Shown here one piece after another: positions 47,478 to 61,118 of a DNA stretch of 64,000 nt. This DNA comes from Manduca sexta (Eukaryota; Arthropoda; Insecta; Lepidoptera; Sphingidae), in NCBI RefSeq assembly GCF_014839805.1, contig NC_051126.1, positions 8,378,609-8,442,608 on the forward strand. The letters run 5' to 3'. Below the pieces are notes generated by a model that had not been told where the DNA came from, did no database searches, and saw only the letters and a list, made by a program, of their open reading frames with translations. Each line of letters opens with the position of its first letter. The first letter of the stretch is position 1. A program made the position numbers and the translations under genes.

Positions 47478-48944
47478 GTAAGTCGTTAAAAATATTCGCT
47501 GGAAGGGAACCTTTAATTTATTCGTCTGTATTTTTCTTTGTCTTTTATTATTTGGGAATGCAATCGCTTATAATAACGTTATATTGTAGTCATGTCATCT
47601 CTATGTAATAAATTTGGAAAGATTTGAAAACCTTACTATAATAATTCGTAATTTCTAATCTAATAAGTAATTTTGTGGAAGAAAACATTTGAATGAATAT
47701 GTGGGCCAGTTTTATAATTGGGCCAGTTTCACAAGTTTCACGTAAATTTTTATTTGACAGTTGCGTCGGTTTAGGCCACCCATTAACAAAAACATTAGTA
47801 ACGTTAACAGAGTATAATATATACAATAATTGGTAACGGTACAGTCATCGTATTAGGTAGCCAATATAGGCATATTTGGCAGCAATGATATGTGTGTGAA
47901 TTTATTTGAACGGCTTACATATTTATATGACAAGCATTTATCCTTTTATAAAATTTAAAGCAAAAAAAATCCAATTCCAAATTCAATTATTTGAATATTG
48001 AAATACTTTTTCCGAGTGCAAACCTCATATCCAAGTTAATAATATTATATTTTTTATGCAATTTGAAAGCTGGAAACTAGTTTAAAGATGTAACGGGCTT
48101 GATACATGGGATCTGACGCGGACGTAAGCCACCTCCACCCACGGTGTATAAATCCGCTAAATGAAACTGTAAACAACTATAAACTCTAATAACGATTTGT
48201 TGAACTAGTTATTTGTAGTTCGTTTGGCTTTTAAGTATTTCGTAAAAAGGAACAAGCTTAGTTTATGTCTAGAACCTTACAATTATGAGAAATTATTATA
48301 TTATTGAAAATTATAAAAGATTAACGTAATAGATAATTTAACGTATCCAAAGAGTCCTTATTATATTTAATAATAAAGTAACGAAACCCTTGAAGACCAA
48401 CCTAATACTAAATAATGTCATGAAAAACATTAAGAAAAACCTAAGATTAAATTGTAACATATCAACTTTATATCATACAATTTATTAATAAAAGAACCAA
48501 CGAAAATTAAAGTATGTTTTTGCACTATAACACAAAAAAAAACTAAAAACAAGGATGTTAGGCCTTGTTAGTAACTGGGCTTTCCTTAGTCACACTACCC
48601 TAATATTAATAAACACAAGAAAGTAGATTTTAAGCCATGTTCAAACCTTCCATCAAATCTCGATACTGGCCAGCTTAGTGTTCGAATTTTAAACCATCCA
48701 CAGAGGTTTTGCCACATTCTTTGTAGCATGTACACATGATTCATACTTGGAATCACCGTAGTTTATTACGTATTTACTTAATCATTGAACTAAGATGTTG
48801 ATGTAAATAATTTATTCTATAATTCTACATATAACATCAAAACAAAACTCGAACTGTCCAATTGGAGTATATTTTAATAAAAAGGTAATGAATATTAAAG
48901 AGCATTATATTATAAAAGAAGGTTTAAAAGGTATTTGCCAACTT
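47478..48944. other. AT-rich non-coding stretch
   Basis: A GC-richer patch near 48095-48150 (GGGATCTGACGCGGACGTAA) has a donor-like GTAAGC but no acceptor or frame. Nothing else was seen. Confidence 0.35.
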
Positions 48945-49255
48945 TTACATATCATTGTATCGAAAGACAAACATACTCTCTTTCAGAAATAAATAGCACC
49001 AGTTAGTGATTGAAGATAAAGTCAAAACTAAATGAGGGTCAATACCGTGTAGTCTTTTTGCAAAAGAAATGTCGACGGAAATGAGCTCCGCTATAAGTGA
49101 GAGGTCAAATATGAAACCCAAACGTACATGTAACATTTGTTTTATATTGATGATACAAAAAACTGATTGATGGTGCGTCGTGTGCGAAAATCCGGCTGGG
49201 TTGGTTCCACCGTACCTAATATCTATTACGGCAAGCAGCCAGACTTTGTAGCCAA
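48945..49255 (-). other. Open frame joined to repeat C, probably repeat-derived
   Basis: A - strand frame runs for 165 codons from inside the family C copy (49442) to 48945. Its non-repeat part reads GFSHTTHHQSVFCIINIKQ and LSLIAELISVDISFAKRLHG. It has no splice support and begins within a repeat, so it may be the inner part of a longer transposon or an accidental frame. Confidence 0.3.
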
Positions 49256-49490
49256 TATATTTTAGACAAGCACAGCAAAGTAATCCCACTCCTCCTGATG
49301 ATAAGTGGAGTGGGTTCCAATAGAATGTCGACTGACAAGACATGTTTATCCCTTGACAGTGCCTGCTAGAACCAGATATAAACAGGCTGATCCCAAAACG
49401 CGACACAGTTACGTGGGTCAATACGGCGGGTTTTAACACCATGTGTACGGTGGTCGCTATCCGAATATAAAGAATGTCCTATCATCAGTA
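49256..49490 (-). repeat. Interspersed repeat family C, near full length
   Basis: CAAGCACAGCAAAGTAATCC, GGTTCCAATAGAATGTCGAC, CAGGCTGATCCCAAAACGCG and GGTGGTCGCTATCC match the 24064 copy in order and orientation. Confidence 0.7.
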
Positions 49491-52404
49491 ATATCATATT
49501 AATGACACTGGCTACATTGCCCATTATCTTCACATAATGTCTAGTTGTCTGTACTTTTATCCCTATGCATTCTTAAAATATAATCAATGTCTGGTAACAC
49601 ACGTGTATCAACCACATTAATATTCACATTTCTAAAAAAATATATACAACCGTTTAACACCATCTGTCCCACAATAAAATTTAAACACGTCCGTCATTTA
49701 GTTTATGGCTATTTAAACTTAATCTATACTTATTTAATTGGTATTAAACTCGTAGATAATTGCACGGAGCGTGCTATGTCGGAGTTGTCGTGTACGAAAC
49801 CGCTTATTCGTGGAGTTTTATTTCAGCACTAAAGTTAGTCTTTCTTTTTTTACCTATTGATAATTTTACTTCTAACTCTTAAAAAAATATATCATATCTT
49901 CAAAGCAAGTTAGGTGGATGTGACAGTAAGTTATACTACCACTACTATAAGTATTCGGCTCAATCTCAACCGATTTTGCCTAATACCTGAAATCCGGAAC
50001 TATCCCGTTTACAAATCTAAAGACACCAAGGAAATTATAAGAAAATAAAAAAAATACAGTAATAATCATTGTTGTTAAAGTTCCTTATTTAAATTCTCAA
50101 ATTTAAATTTAGAATCCCTATTATCCCTGCCACCTGGTCTAGCAAGCTCATTCTCATTAGCTAAGTCACGTAGTTATATTGACATAACTCAGCGTACGTC
50201 AGCGCCGTGAGACCGGCACATTGATGTTTGATTAACGATGCACTTGTATGATGCATTGATAATAGATAAGATATGCTAAGCTTAAATGTATGTGTGACAC
50301 GTCCTTTATTACATAGTTCAAAAACATTTCCCCGAACTTCAGATACTACCAATGGAAAAAAGATAAAGAACCCGTCTTAGTCATATATTAAGATTTTTTG
50401 AACTTATAAACTGGAGGAAAATAATTTTAGAGTCTAAGATAGAACACAAAATAATAAAATCATTGGTTAATACTTATTGGTGAATTCAATCGTATGAGTG
50501 TCAAAGTTTTCAAACTTCTCATAGAAATCATGATTGTGTTTAATGATTACTAGGTACTGTTGTTTAAAAACCTTGGCATAGAATCTAGCGAAGTGGTATG
50601 TATCTATAACATTAATAATAGTCCACACCATATGCTAGTAACTTGTAAATTACCTAATCAAAGAGTGATAACCCTCTTCAGAATTAAATAAATCCTCTAA
50701 GTTTCATTACGTATACTCTATATTCTGCCGTTTCATCTTTTCATATCCCATTTGATGACTAATACAGCGTCGTTTCTCCATAAAGATTTTCTCCTTTTTT
50801 GTATCAACTGTGCCCTTGCTCTAATTCCTTATTTTTTACTGGAAGGTACAATTAATTCTTAAGCAATTTCTCACCTACTGTGAGGACCACGAAAAACTTT
50901 TTATAAAACATTCCGAGGGAGCGATGGAACGTGGGCGTTTAAATTGAGGTCAGCTACTTTTTGCCAAGACTTATTAGAATTAGACCAGCGTTTAATAAAA
51001 TAATTATTAAACGTATATATTTTCGTATAATTATGTTCAAGTTGATTGCCTATAAGTACCTATTTGAGACTTCTCGTATGTTTTTGTGAAATGATTTAAA
51101 AAGAAGTAAAACATTTTCAATAACTGTGATACAGAAATATATAAAATCAGATAGTACTTAAATCAAATAGCATGTACGTGCCTTCATCACCTAGTTTCAA
51201 ATCAAACAATAACCTCAAATCAATAATAAAAAACTAAACAAATTCACTTTACAAAATCAAGTTTTTTTAATGTTTATACTCATAACAATGGACTACAATT
51301 GTGATGAGAACAAGAAGCGAGCGCTTTTTAATCATCTCAACAGCAATGCTCCGAAATTCTTTTCGTATACCTACAATCGTTACCTTACTCCCCTGTAATA
51401 AAATCTAATTTTGGTTATCTGCAAATTCATGTTTTATCTGCCTACCAAGTTAATAATGCGGCGACGTCCAACTCACGATCCAAAGATCTAGTGGTCAAAT
51501 TAGTTCACCAAACAGCATCGTTAACGTTGTCCATCTAGCGGTCAACCACCTCCTACCAGATCATGATCGCCTGGTAACGGGTGTTATTATTTAACCAAAA
51601 AAATGAAAAGGTGTCACGCGACTGCCACTGTTATGTTGCTGTAGTTTAGGGTCATACCTATTTGTAAGTTACTTGTTGGAATCTCACATTTGTTTGACAA
51701 TCGAAATCTTCAATGATACCTATATTTTTCCAAAGTAAAAAGATAACGTCATGGAACCTAATAAAATAATAAATATTTATCATTTTAATACGTGAAACAA
51801 AAACTTTGTACTTACGCCTTTTTACAAAATTATACGGAAGAAGAAGTATGAAAGGAGAATGCCCATTTTTGTATGAAAGTTAGGCTACGCTTGCGTCTGT
51901 ACAAAACCTTCACTAAACTATAGGGAATATATCCTAAATCTTATATAAATTGAAAACAATTGGATATTCGATGGGAGTTCGGAGTAATCTGAATTTTTAT
52001 AACTCGGTTATTTTGAGGTTAAGTATGGACTGCAATAATGTACGGTAGAAAGTACCTACGTGCCTAATTAAGTTCAATATTGCAGTACCTACTTGATATT
52101 GCTATAAACAATTATTGGACATTCTTTTCACTTAGCTTTAATCGGCATTATAAGAAACTGATAGGTATTAACATATCTGATGAGACGAAGCTCCAATAAA
52201 ACTTCTAAGATAGTATGGCGGAATATTAGTTTTTCCACTGAGCATATACTTACTATCCGACCCTTTGTGTAAGTACATATTTTTCTGACTTATGACTTAT
52301 TCTATTACATGGATTAACTTAATCTTTATATTCACCTACCATTATCTCATTTCAATATGGCGTCAACACATATTGTAGAATAGATTCAGCTTAGTTTTTA
52401 TGAC
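49491..52404. other. AT-rich non-coding stretch with a family F fragment
   Basis: A diverged family F fragment lies at 51780-51870 (ATTTTAATACGTGAAACAA, AACTTTGTACTTACGCCTTT). No exon could be supported. Confidence 0.4.
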
Positions 52405-52545
52405 CGGCCGCATGCCTGACGCCAACCCTCTTTGGAGGATTCCGATCCCAGGCAAGTCATGTTAGAAACATCGAGATAAAATGTTGCTTGGCCTGGAAAT
52501 CGAACAGGAACCCAGCAACTAACTTCACAGCCTGATTAGGCTAAT
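52405..52545. repeat. Unclassified GC-richer repeat-like segment
   Basis: CTCTTTGGAGGATTCCGATC, GGCAAGTCATGTTAGAAAC and a tRNA-like CCTGGAAATCGAACAGG suggest a decayed SINE. There is no second copy in the window. Confidence 0.3.
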
Positions 52546-52619
52546 AGTTACTTATCATAGGAAAAAAAATAAAACAAGAAATACGAAATCCGATGTATAT
52601 TTTTATATAGAAGTGTATT

Positions 52620-52817
52620 TTTGATAGAGGTATATTTTCTTGGCTTCCCAGAAAACAAACAAGAACTTGATGTAGCCACAACACGCTTATAATACTGCTG
52701 AAGTGAGTGAATGACTTCTTGCAGTGCTGGTCGGGTCATGTCATATCGTTGTTGTCTGTGAACCTCTCTATTAACTGATCTCCAGCAGGCAGCACAAACT
52801 CATTCCAGCCTTGAAAC
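52620..52817 (-). pseudogene. Decayed coding fragment with a 5-bp duplication
   Basis: On the - strand a good acceptor (TTCTACATTATATTTTAG) is followed by an open frame, FQGWNEFVLPAGDQLIERFT, then NNDMT and a stop. The stop is created where the pentamer ATGAC is repeated (52735-52744). Reading through one unit instead of two, the frame would continue with TRPALQEVIHSLQQYYKRV. This looks like a real coding exon broken by a tandem 5-bp duplication. The family is not recognised; it could be a host exon, a retrocopy or a transposon ORF. Confidence 0.4.
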
Positions 52818-54874
52818 CTAAAATATAATGTAGAAGTTGAGTAAACATGTTCAGATTATTATTATTGTTAAACTGTTTTCTTTAGTTTTTGCAAGATTTT
52901 TCCCACATTGTGGGTCGGTTAATAATAATCTACATAACTTACAAAGTGGATAGCTTGTCTAAGAAATATACTTATCGTTGCTGTGGCACCGCACTGGTGC
53001 AGTTAATACACCGCCGGGATATGTCGTCTCGATTAACTGTCCTGGGTCTAGGCTCTAGACGACTTTGTGTTGCTAACTAAAAGGCTTCCGTCTCAAAGTT
53101 CGGAACACACTATACACCTTGTTTCTTAACAGTGAATTTCTCGACTCAACTTTAAAATACATAAGAATAACACTCTGATCTTGAGTAAAATATTTTAATA
53201 ATGAAATGTTTTCATTCAAACAAATCTAAAGTGTCAAATTGTCATTCATTTCAGTTGCCAGTGTAATAAAAATCAGTACCCATATATTCATTTAATTAAA
53301 AATAAAGTCCCGGCATGTTTAAGCTGACTTTAGTATTTCTGTCAATGCAAGTAAAAGTCGCCATTTGTTTGTTTTTAGAAGGATTAATATTTTATCTTTT
53401 TTACCAGCTATTTGGAGTTTGGTCATAATTATTAAGTAAAATATTTTTTTTTATAACAATGTTTTTGTTTAATTAATAATATATTTAATCCATATATTTT
53501 AGATTCAAGTACAAGCACATTTATTGTGCATATTAACTTTTTTTATTCCATTTAAAAGAGGAATTTGTTATATATTGGTATCAATTCGCCATATTGGCAG
53601 AAACTTATCCGGTGTTTGATTTGCAACAATTAAACAACTTTTTTTTTCATATCTTTAAAACCCCTATTTGCTTAAGACTGAAATAAATACAAATGAAGTA
53701 ATAATTAAAATTATGATTTTACATGGTTATTTGATTAAGACGCATGACTGACGCAAAGATAGCCTGGTTTTGGGCATTGTCCTTTGGTACAGTTATAGTT
53801 TATATGAAGAATTAGTGCAGAAAAGTAATATTCGTATATGTAACACATTAAATTTAATTCAAAACATAACCAAAATGTCTAACCTATATATTAATCCGTG
53901 AAGAAAAAACATTGTGCCCCCTTTAAGCATATTGCGCGCACGGACGAGTGTGAGTTTTAGTATAATTAAATATCATGTGAAAAAGAGCAGATATATAAAC
54001 ATTATGTATATGTGTTACAAATGTATTATACTAGTAATAACAACAAAGCCCTGGCCGTGACCTAAAAACATTACTATCTTCGTTGTCTTTGATACATTCA
54101 AGACAACACCATTGTTAATTGAAAGAGACGAACCAGCGTAATCAAATTATTGTTAACTTGCTTCAGTTTAAGAACTTTCTAAGATTATTCCGACGTAATG
54201 ACGATTCAATTACGGTAATTTGTTGAATTATAACGTAAGAACGTAACGGATGCTCGGATTATAATATTAAAGTGTTGTGAAGTTAGTTTTATAGTCTTAC
54301 CGTTGATTTGAGATCTCTCGATACGCTTGTACGTCTCTGCGATAAGGCTCAGCGGGACGTGACCTTATTTAAAATCGAAGCAATTATTTGTAAAGTAATA
54401 ATTAACTAGGTCTAATTATCTACCTATATTAGAAAGCGTACCGTCAATAATATACACGTTATATCGTAATATTTTGGTAAGGATCATAATTTTGCAGTAA
54501 CAAAATATATTACGTATAGTTTTAGATATGAATAATAAATTATAACATAATCTTAAAGTTGTTCCCTAATACTAAAAGCAATTACATATTATGTGATAGT
54601 AATGCATAACCACTTGCAGATGTAAAGTGTCTTGAGAAAGAAATCACTCCGGAGAGCATATAAAAATTTGGAAGCGTAACGCATCAATGACTTGGTCATT
54701 TAATTTTCTTCTAGCTTTCGTTTAGCTCAAGTTTCTTGTAGTGATTGTGTTCATTCTAAAATAATATAGGTAGGTACGCATAATTTTAACTCAATATTCG
54801 GTCACATAAATATCTTCTTTTATACAAAGTTGTGCATCTAAATTTGAATGACCTATCTTGACTACCTTTTTTAT
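52818..54874. other. AT-rich non-coding stretch with a family F copy
   Basis: Family F occupies about 53885-53965 (ATATTAATCCGTGAAGAAA, TTGCGCGCACGGACGAGTG). No gene was seen. Confidence 0.4.
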
Positions 54875-55080
54875 TGCCTAAGTAGGCAAACGAACATGTG
54901 GTCCGCCTGTTGGTAAGCGCCATCCGCTGCCCAAGAACTTATGCAATGCTAGAACCACAGCAATGCTGTTGTGTATGGGTCATAATGCACGAGGAACAAC
55001 GATACAGAGTTCATTCCATAGTTTGCACTAAAATAATCTGCCGTTGTACTTGGCGACTGAACTGTCGATGCGATCAGTAA
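54875..55080 (+). repeat. Degenerate interspersed repeat
   Basis: TAGGCAAACGAACATGTGG, CGCCTGTTGGTAAGCGCCAT and CCGCTGCCCAAGAAC follow the pattern of a common lepidopteran retroposon body. The 60-codon open frame inside it is not a gene. Confidence 0.5.
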
Positions 55081-55124
55081 TCGTGGCTACGGCATCACGA
55101 TAGAACTGCTTAATAGGTAATCAT

Positions 55125-55200
55125 CATCATCGGCCCGTTGCAGTCGACTGCTGGACATATACCTATCCCAAGGTGCGCCACAGAGCCCGGTCTGCATTAA
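55125..55200 (-). mobile_element. LINE 3' end, reverse orientation, short
   Basis: CATCATCATCGGCCCGTTGC, CGACTGCTGGACATATACC and GCGCCACAGAGCCCGGTC are the reverse complement of a typical LINE terminus with a GATGAT tail (compare 10855-10985). Confidence 0.6.
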
Positions 55201-58200
55201 TAAGCAATATCTATTATTATTTGTAATTAATTTCATTACAATTTGAATATTTTATTAATTATAAATCTCACCCAAGCCTACAATTTGAACTGACATTTCA
55301 TGGCTATAAATCACTGGAACAGACACATTCGCGGGACACTTCGTTTTCCTAGCACGACAGATCGCAGGCCAAAACCGGCCTCTACCCACGGCGTTACTAC
55401 CATAATAATCAACAGATTTTTAACTAGTTCTTGGTTTTTTTCTTCAATGTGTATAACTATTTTATTTAAAACTTTGCTTTAATATTTTGGTAGCTTTTTT
55501 CTTAAAAATAACAATGCTTGTTTGAGATATTAAGGGTTGTAGAAAAAATATGCTCCGTGTGCTCTGTTTTTAATTTAATATATACACGTTAACGAGAACA
55601 AACATTATAAAACACAAACTTCTTACTCAAATCATAATTTATTCGCTCTCGCAATTACCATCACTGTAATGGAAAGTGTTAAATACTCGCAAAAAATATC
55701 CGCGTTCATTCTAATTAGACATGAGTCAATTGATTCATTCAAATTAAATTAATTGTACGTCGAAAACCTCAGTTTCAGTCTCGGCATTGAAGAACAACAG
55801 TGTTAACAATAAATCGGATTGAAAATGGTCGTAGAACAATGACTACAGATACGATTCCTTGATTCAACCTTCCAGATTTAATTCCATACTGACGCCTACA
55901 GAAGTGTCTAGTATAATATTTATTGTGCATTTTCCTTTAATGAATGGATTTATAAACATTAAAAATGTTTTATGATGCTTTTTTTATTGTATTAATTCTG
56001 TACAGTGTTATTGACAAAACACATTTGCGTTAGCAAAAATTTCCCGAACCCAAAATCTTTCTTCGAGGCCTTAAATTAAATTTAAAAAAATAAAATGCTA
56101 ATTCTGCCATATGTTAGTTATGCAAATGCACTTTATAGCCATTTGATTGAAATGTATTAAAAAAAACGTTTTTCTCACGTTGTGTATTTTAGTATTTAAT
56201 TATATTTAATGGTCAAAGATTACAAGAATTGTAGTTTACAGATTTATAGATAAGGTTTCGTTTCCTATCCCTCACTTCCAACATTTATCTTAGATACTCA
56301 GGGCACCACTCTGAAACCTCCTTCGTCTTATATTTTTTTCTCACCAAATGTCTATCCACCTCCAATGTAATTCCGCAAAACTTCTTTCAATATCAATTAA
56401 AAGGTTAATATCAGCCTTCCATTCTTATCATGTCAACGGCTTTGCTTTTCAATATTTGAAATATTTATTTTATTTCTACATAAAGTGACCGTGTCATTTC
56501 TATTACATTTCCTGCCAACAACATATACTATGCCAACTTCCTTAGATTCATTTGTTTATTCATTTAAATTCTCTCGAAGGAAATGTCTTTCAATACAGTA
56601 TGTAACATAAAGCGCTTTTGCATGTACGATTACCGTGGACAAGGAAACAGCTAAACTCAAGTGTGGGAATGTTTGACAAAGAGCCATTGTTTTGAACATT
56701 TAGTACTGGAGGTCGCTGTGATCTGAAATGTTCTCAGTACCCTGTGTAGCACCATAACATTTGTATTGGACAGTATTTTAATCAGATTGTATTCAATTTT
56801 ATATGTTCCTTGTATTCCTAAACTGCACTGGCTCCACCTAGATTACTATTGGTATAGTCCAACAGGACAACTGCGATCAATCAGCTACAAACGCTGATTT
56901 TTGTTATATTTGGAACTGAAAACTTACTTTATCATCAGTTTTCATCGAAATCTCGTTTAATGCGAGTCATAAAATTATAATGGATTCCATTATCTAATTT
57001 TTCAGTGCTAGTGATAGGTTATAGTTTGCTAGTACTTAGGTTCGATTGCCGAATTTTAGTTTAAGTAATACGGTTTGTCCATGATTATTGACTTTAGCCA
57101 TGCATTGGGCTTAAGTATGTGAAATAAACAAAATCCTTAATTCTCCTTCTTAATAAATAGGTAAAAAACAGCTCCAATTTTACGAATCAATTGAAACGCT
57201 GTGAAAAACAAAAACAATAGGAATAAAAGGCAGCATAAAGTATTTACGTCACTCTCCAATCGCTTTTCAATATGAAAACACAAGAACGTGTTTTTAACTA
57301 CCAATACATAGAACGTTAACAATAAACTATCACATCGTAATTGAATACAAAACATCTTCCCTTATAAATATGAATGAATGTGTTCACTATTATCAATTGA
57401 GATCATCTAAATTATGCCGTTAGACGCTTTATGATGTTTTTTTCTCGGAAATAACTTTGTAAACCCTACATACTACACCTGATGAAAAAGACTGACCCGA
57501 ACAAAGTTATTCTTCAGAGAGTATTTTATTAGAAGCGACGTTATTCTGAACGAAAAAAAACAAACGACAAAAATATGTGGAGGTTTTAATAAAACTGTTG
57601 GACATAGATTGCAAATATCATTTTGTATTTCAATCCCGTATTATACGCCTACATGACTAATTAAGCGACTCCATTATAATTATACGCCTCTATTGCAAAA
57701 TCTGCGTTGCGCTATGCTTTGGCACCTTAAAGATTATGCACACAATATTTCTTTAAAAATAAGGCAATGAGGGGAAATTAAAATAACTATTTAGGTATAT
57801 ATTTTTTAACATAAAAAAGAAAACAATACACTATACAGAGACGAAATAAAAACACATCCATTGCTTCTTGTGAATGGAAAACAAATCTATACAAAATAAC
57901 ATAATTTTGCTGTAAATATGACTAATTAAGATTTATACGTCGAAAACACATTAGGATAACCTATATCTTATATTGGAAAACATGAAGCTATAACTACAGT
58001 TGATACTATCAATTAAATTCTATCACCATGTTCAAAAGAATTCCCATACAAGCATTGTCAAGGCAATACGTTATTTCGCAAGTGTTAGCGTTTTGTATCG
58101 CCAATTTACAATGAATCAATAACAAAGGCGAGGTGTTATGACTTCGCCGTCCACGATCGAACGAAGCACCCATTGTGCAGTTACTGTGAAATGAAACTAG

Positions 58201-60332
58201 TGGTGGCATTGTTCACGATACTGCGCTAAATTTAATGGTGGGCTGTTCGTATAGTTATAGCGTGATGTTGGAAAATGTTACGATTGAAAACATTGTTTAA
58301 ATATGTCGCAAATTAAAATAACACACCCCTAAGGATTACGTCTCTATTTTCTAACGTGATTTCTTTTACGAATTAAAATAAAACGAAGCATCGATAATTC
58401 TATATTTTAGTTCAGGACAGATTAGTTATGTGATAATTATCAAGTAATTATTAATTTATAGTAACAGTTTAATCATGAAAATTGTTTAGAAAACAATTTA
58501 ACAAGGCATCGTTAGTCATAAAATATGATTCCTTTTTTTCATTATTTTCAAATGTTACCCTTTACTAATAACCGTATGTTCATACGATGTTCAAGCGCCG
58601 TTAAACATAACAACGATCCATGAGAAACTTATTCGTAGTGATGCGCCAAACTGATAATAACAATTTTATCGATAAATATGTTGCACACTTGAGGAATTTC
58701 TGACCTCCATTACTTAAATTATTGCACTTGTTGCAATTTTGGGTCTATCGCAATATTTAGTACAATTTAACTCACTTTCATACTTCAAAGTTTATAAAAA
58801 ACATTTTGTTGTGTTTTCCTCCGGCTGTTGTACCCATGACCCTAAAATATTTCACACCACAAATTCATTAAAAATTTAACAATGAAGCGGAAATAAACTA
58901 TCACTTGAATGACTTACAACATTTTCTAAATTATGGAAGATTAAAATAGCAAAACCAGTGATGATGAAAAGGTTAAAATAAGTCGTAGTTTCAACATCAA
59001 CGCGTGACAAATTAGGTAATCTAATTAATTAATAGTAAAATAGATAGGCCTTGAAAATTTCATCGTTTGTATTGTTTAACACATTTTTCATGCTCTGTCA
59101 ACGTCATCAAGGAACTTGTCATACTTAGTTGGCATCTATTCATCCAAGCCAAATTACACTTTCGCTCTTACCAATTCATATTTCACAGACAATTATCAAC
59201 TTTATCGAATCGACATAAGCATTGTGACATTCGTACCTCAATTATGTCCACTCGCCATGACGATCGATACTTCATAATTATCGATAGAAAGTTAAAATTG
59301 TCGCATCACCACACATGTTTTTAATATTCAATACGTACGAGCGTACTAACGTGCTATGTTCTTGTTAATAATTTATTATTAATGTTTGTAGTTGAATGCA
59401 AAACTTAATTGGCATATGAAGTGTTGGTGTTCATGTATTATTATAATCAATTTTGATTATTGCAATATAATTAATTGGTTAATTAATATTTAACACTGAA
59501 AGCGATAGGGTGAACTTGTAATACTTGTCATATATTTTATGGTATCTGTATTAACATGATTTATATTACCATTGTTATATTCTTATATCATAGGTTTAAG
59601 GAAAAGCTTGTAAGACTTATCTGACGTAATAGGAATTACAAAAAAAAACGCTATTTTAGTCTCGAAATAAAGTTTATAGATTACGTATAATCACTTAATT
59701 CCCGGTAAAAATAATATAAACTAAATAATACGCTCGTTAAACTTAATACCATGTTGTTGTTACTAACATAGTCCGATAAATAGCTAAAAATAAAGGTATT
59801 ACAAAATATGTACCAACACGATAAATTAATTGAAAAGATATTATAACTGACACTTAACTAACGAACACTTTTACTAACAACGTTCAAGAGTCAAGTTTGC
59901 GCCAATAAGTTCGTGAATCCGCCTCATCATCTCAATGAAAGTTAGACGCTTTTGTATTGGACAGGAAGCACAAGTCATTTTATCTTTACTTTCTAAAAAT
60001 TTCTTTATAATTACGCAGTTAGAGTACTTTACATTTTTGATGTTAATTAGATTTGGAAGGGTTTGGGACTGTTTAAAAATTATTAATTTTAGTAAATATT
60101 CCCTAACCTGGTACTGCGAACACGTTGTTCCAGTTATAACATGAAGTTGCAATAAATTATCTATATGTTAATACACTAAAGGCACTTTAACGCACTTTGT
60201 AGGCGGTAGTTACCTTACCATTGTCAAAGGAGAAACTTGAAAGAAAGGTTTTTATTGTTGGAACAAACAATTACGGGATTCATATTTAAAAATGTTACAA
60301 AAATATATTATACTGTGCCAAAAATATATTTC
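55201..60332. other. AT-rich non-coding stretch
   Basis: Several short frames (57137-57355 -, 58009-58209 -, 59067-59324 +, 59874-60152 -) lack splice sites in usable positions and show no family resemblance. A GC-richer patch at 58125-58210 is unexplained. Confidence 0.4.
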
Positions 60333-60530
60333 CTTTAACGGTGAAGGAAAATATCGTGAGGAATCTTATATACTTAAGAAATTCTCTATAAGAATTTTGA
60401 GAGTGTATGAATTCGACCAATCCGCACTAGGCCAACATAGTGAACTATAGTCTAAACTCTCTCAGCAGTAAAGGATGCCCTTGGCCATCAGTGGGGCAGT
60501 ATACAATACAGAGGTGATATTATTTATTTA
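60333..60530 (+). mobile_element. SINE family A, 5'-truncated
   Basis: TTTAACGGTGAAGGAAAATA, CAATCCGCACTAGGCCAAC, ATCAGTGGGGCAGTATACAA and a GATATTATTTATTTA tail; the tRNA head is missing. Confidence 0.7.
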
Positions 60531-60939
60531 TAACAATGCGAACCCTCCCTCATTCAGATCCTTAGTGCAATACAGCCTAACCAATACTGCAACGCTGACT
60601 TTCAATGAGCGACAAAGTAACATACCGGCATTAACTTACTTGTGTCATCATTCAATATTTACTTAATATTATAATTTAAAAACGTTACCATACTTAATAT
60701 TGCAGTTTTATTCTAAAGAAATTTCCATGTTAAATAAAAGTGTACCGTTAATTTCTAGCTCTAATGAAAAACTCATCAAAACAGTCGTATTTTAAAACAT
60801 ACTTGAGTGCAAACTTTAAGGAGCCATAAAGTCTTAAGATGTTAATATCAGACTTTATGTACCATTTGACTCTTCGTTTAGAAAATTATCTTAATAGTTC
60901 TTATTTAAGAACTACTTCTTATAAATAAACATTAATGAA

Positions 60940-61118
60940 TGCCTCGGTAGTATTATACCGCCGTATGACACCCCTCTGAGGTTCGGGGTTCAAATCCCGG
61001 CTCGGGAAGTGATATTTGAATTTTTCTGCTCAGTATCAGCTCGGAGTTTCGTAATTGTTCGTGCCTGAAACGGCGATAGGCTCACTCCTTACTACATGAT
61101 GGGACGAAACAGTTTCAG
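60940..61118 (+). mobile_element. tRNA-derived SINE, family B, 3'-shortened
   Basis: The head is TGCCTCGGTAGTATTATACC with B box GGGGTTCAAATCCCGGCTCG. The body is TTTTTCTGCTCAGTATCAGC and AACGGCGATAGGCTC, and the copy stops at ATGGGACGAAACAG. Confidence 0.75.

Noticed and set aside
48945..49442. 165-codon - strand frame as a gene
   Set aside because: Its first third is the family C repeat, and the rest has no splice support. Kept only as an unexplained open frame.
54898..55080. Small cysteine-containing open frame as a secreted peptide
   Set aside because: It lies within a degenerate interspersed repeat and has no signal peptide.
57476..57500. Hammerhead ribozyme core (CTGATGA)
   Set aside because: The flanking helices and the GAAA partner strand cannot be placed.
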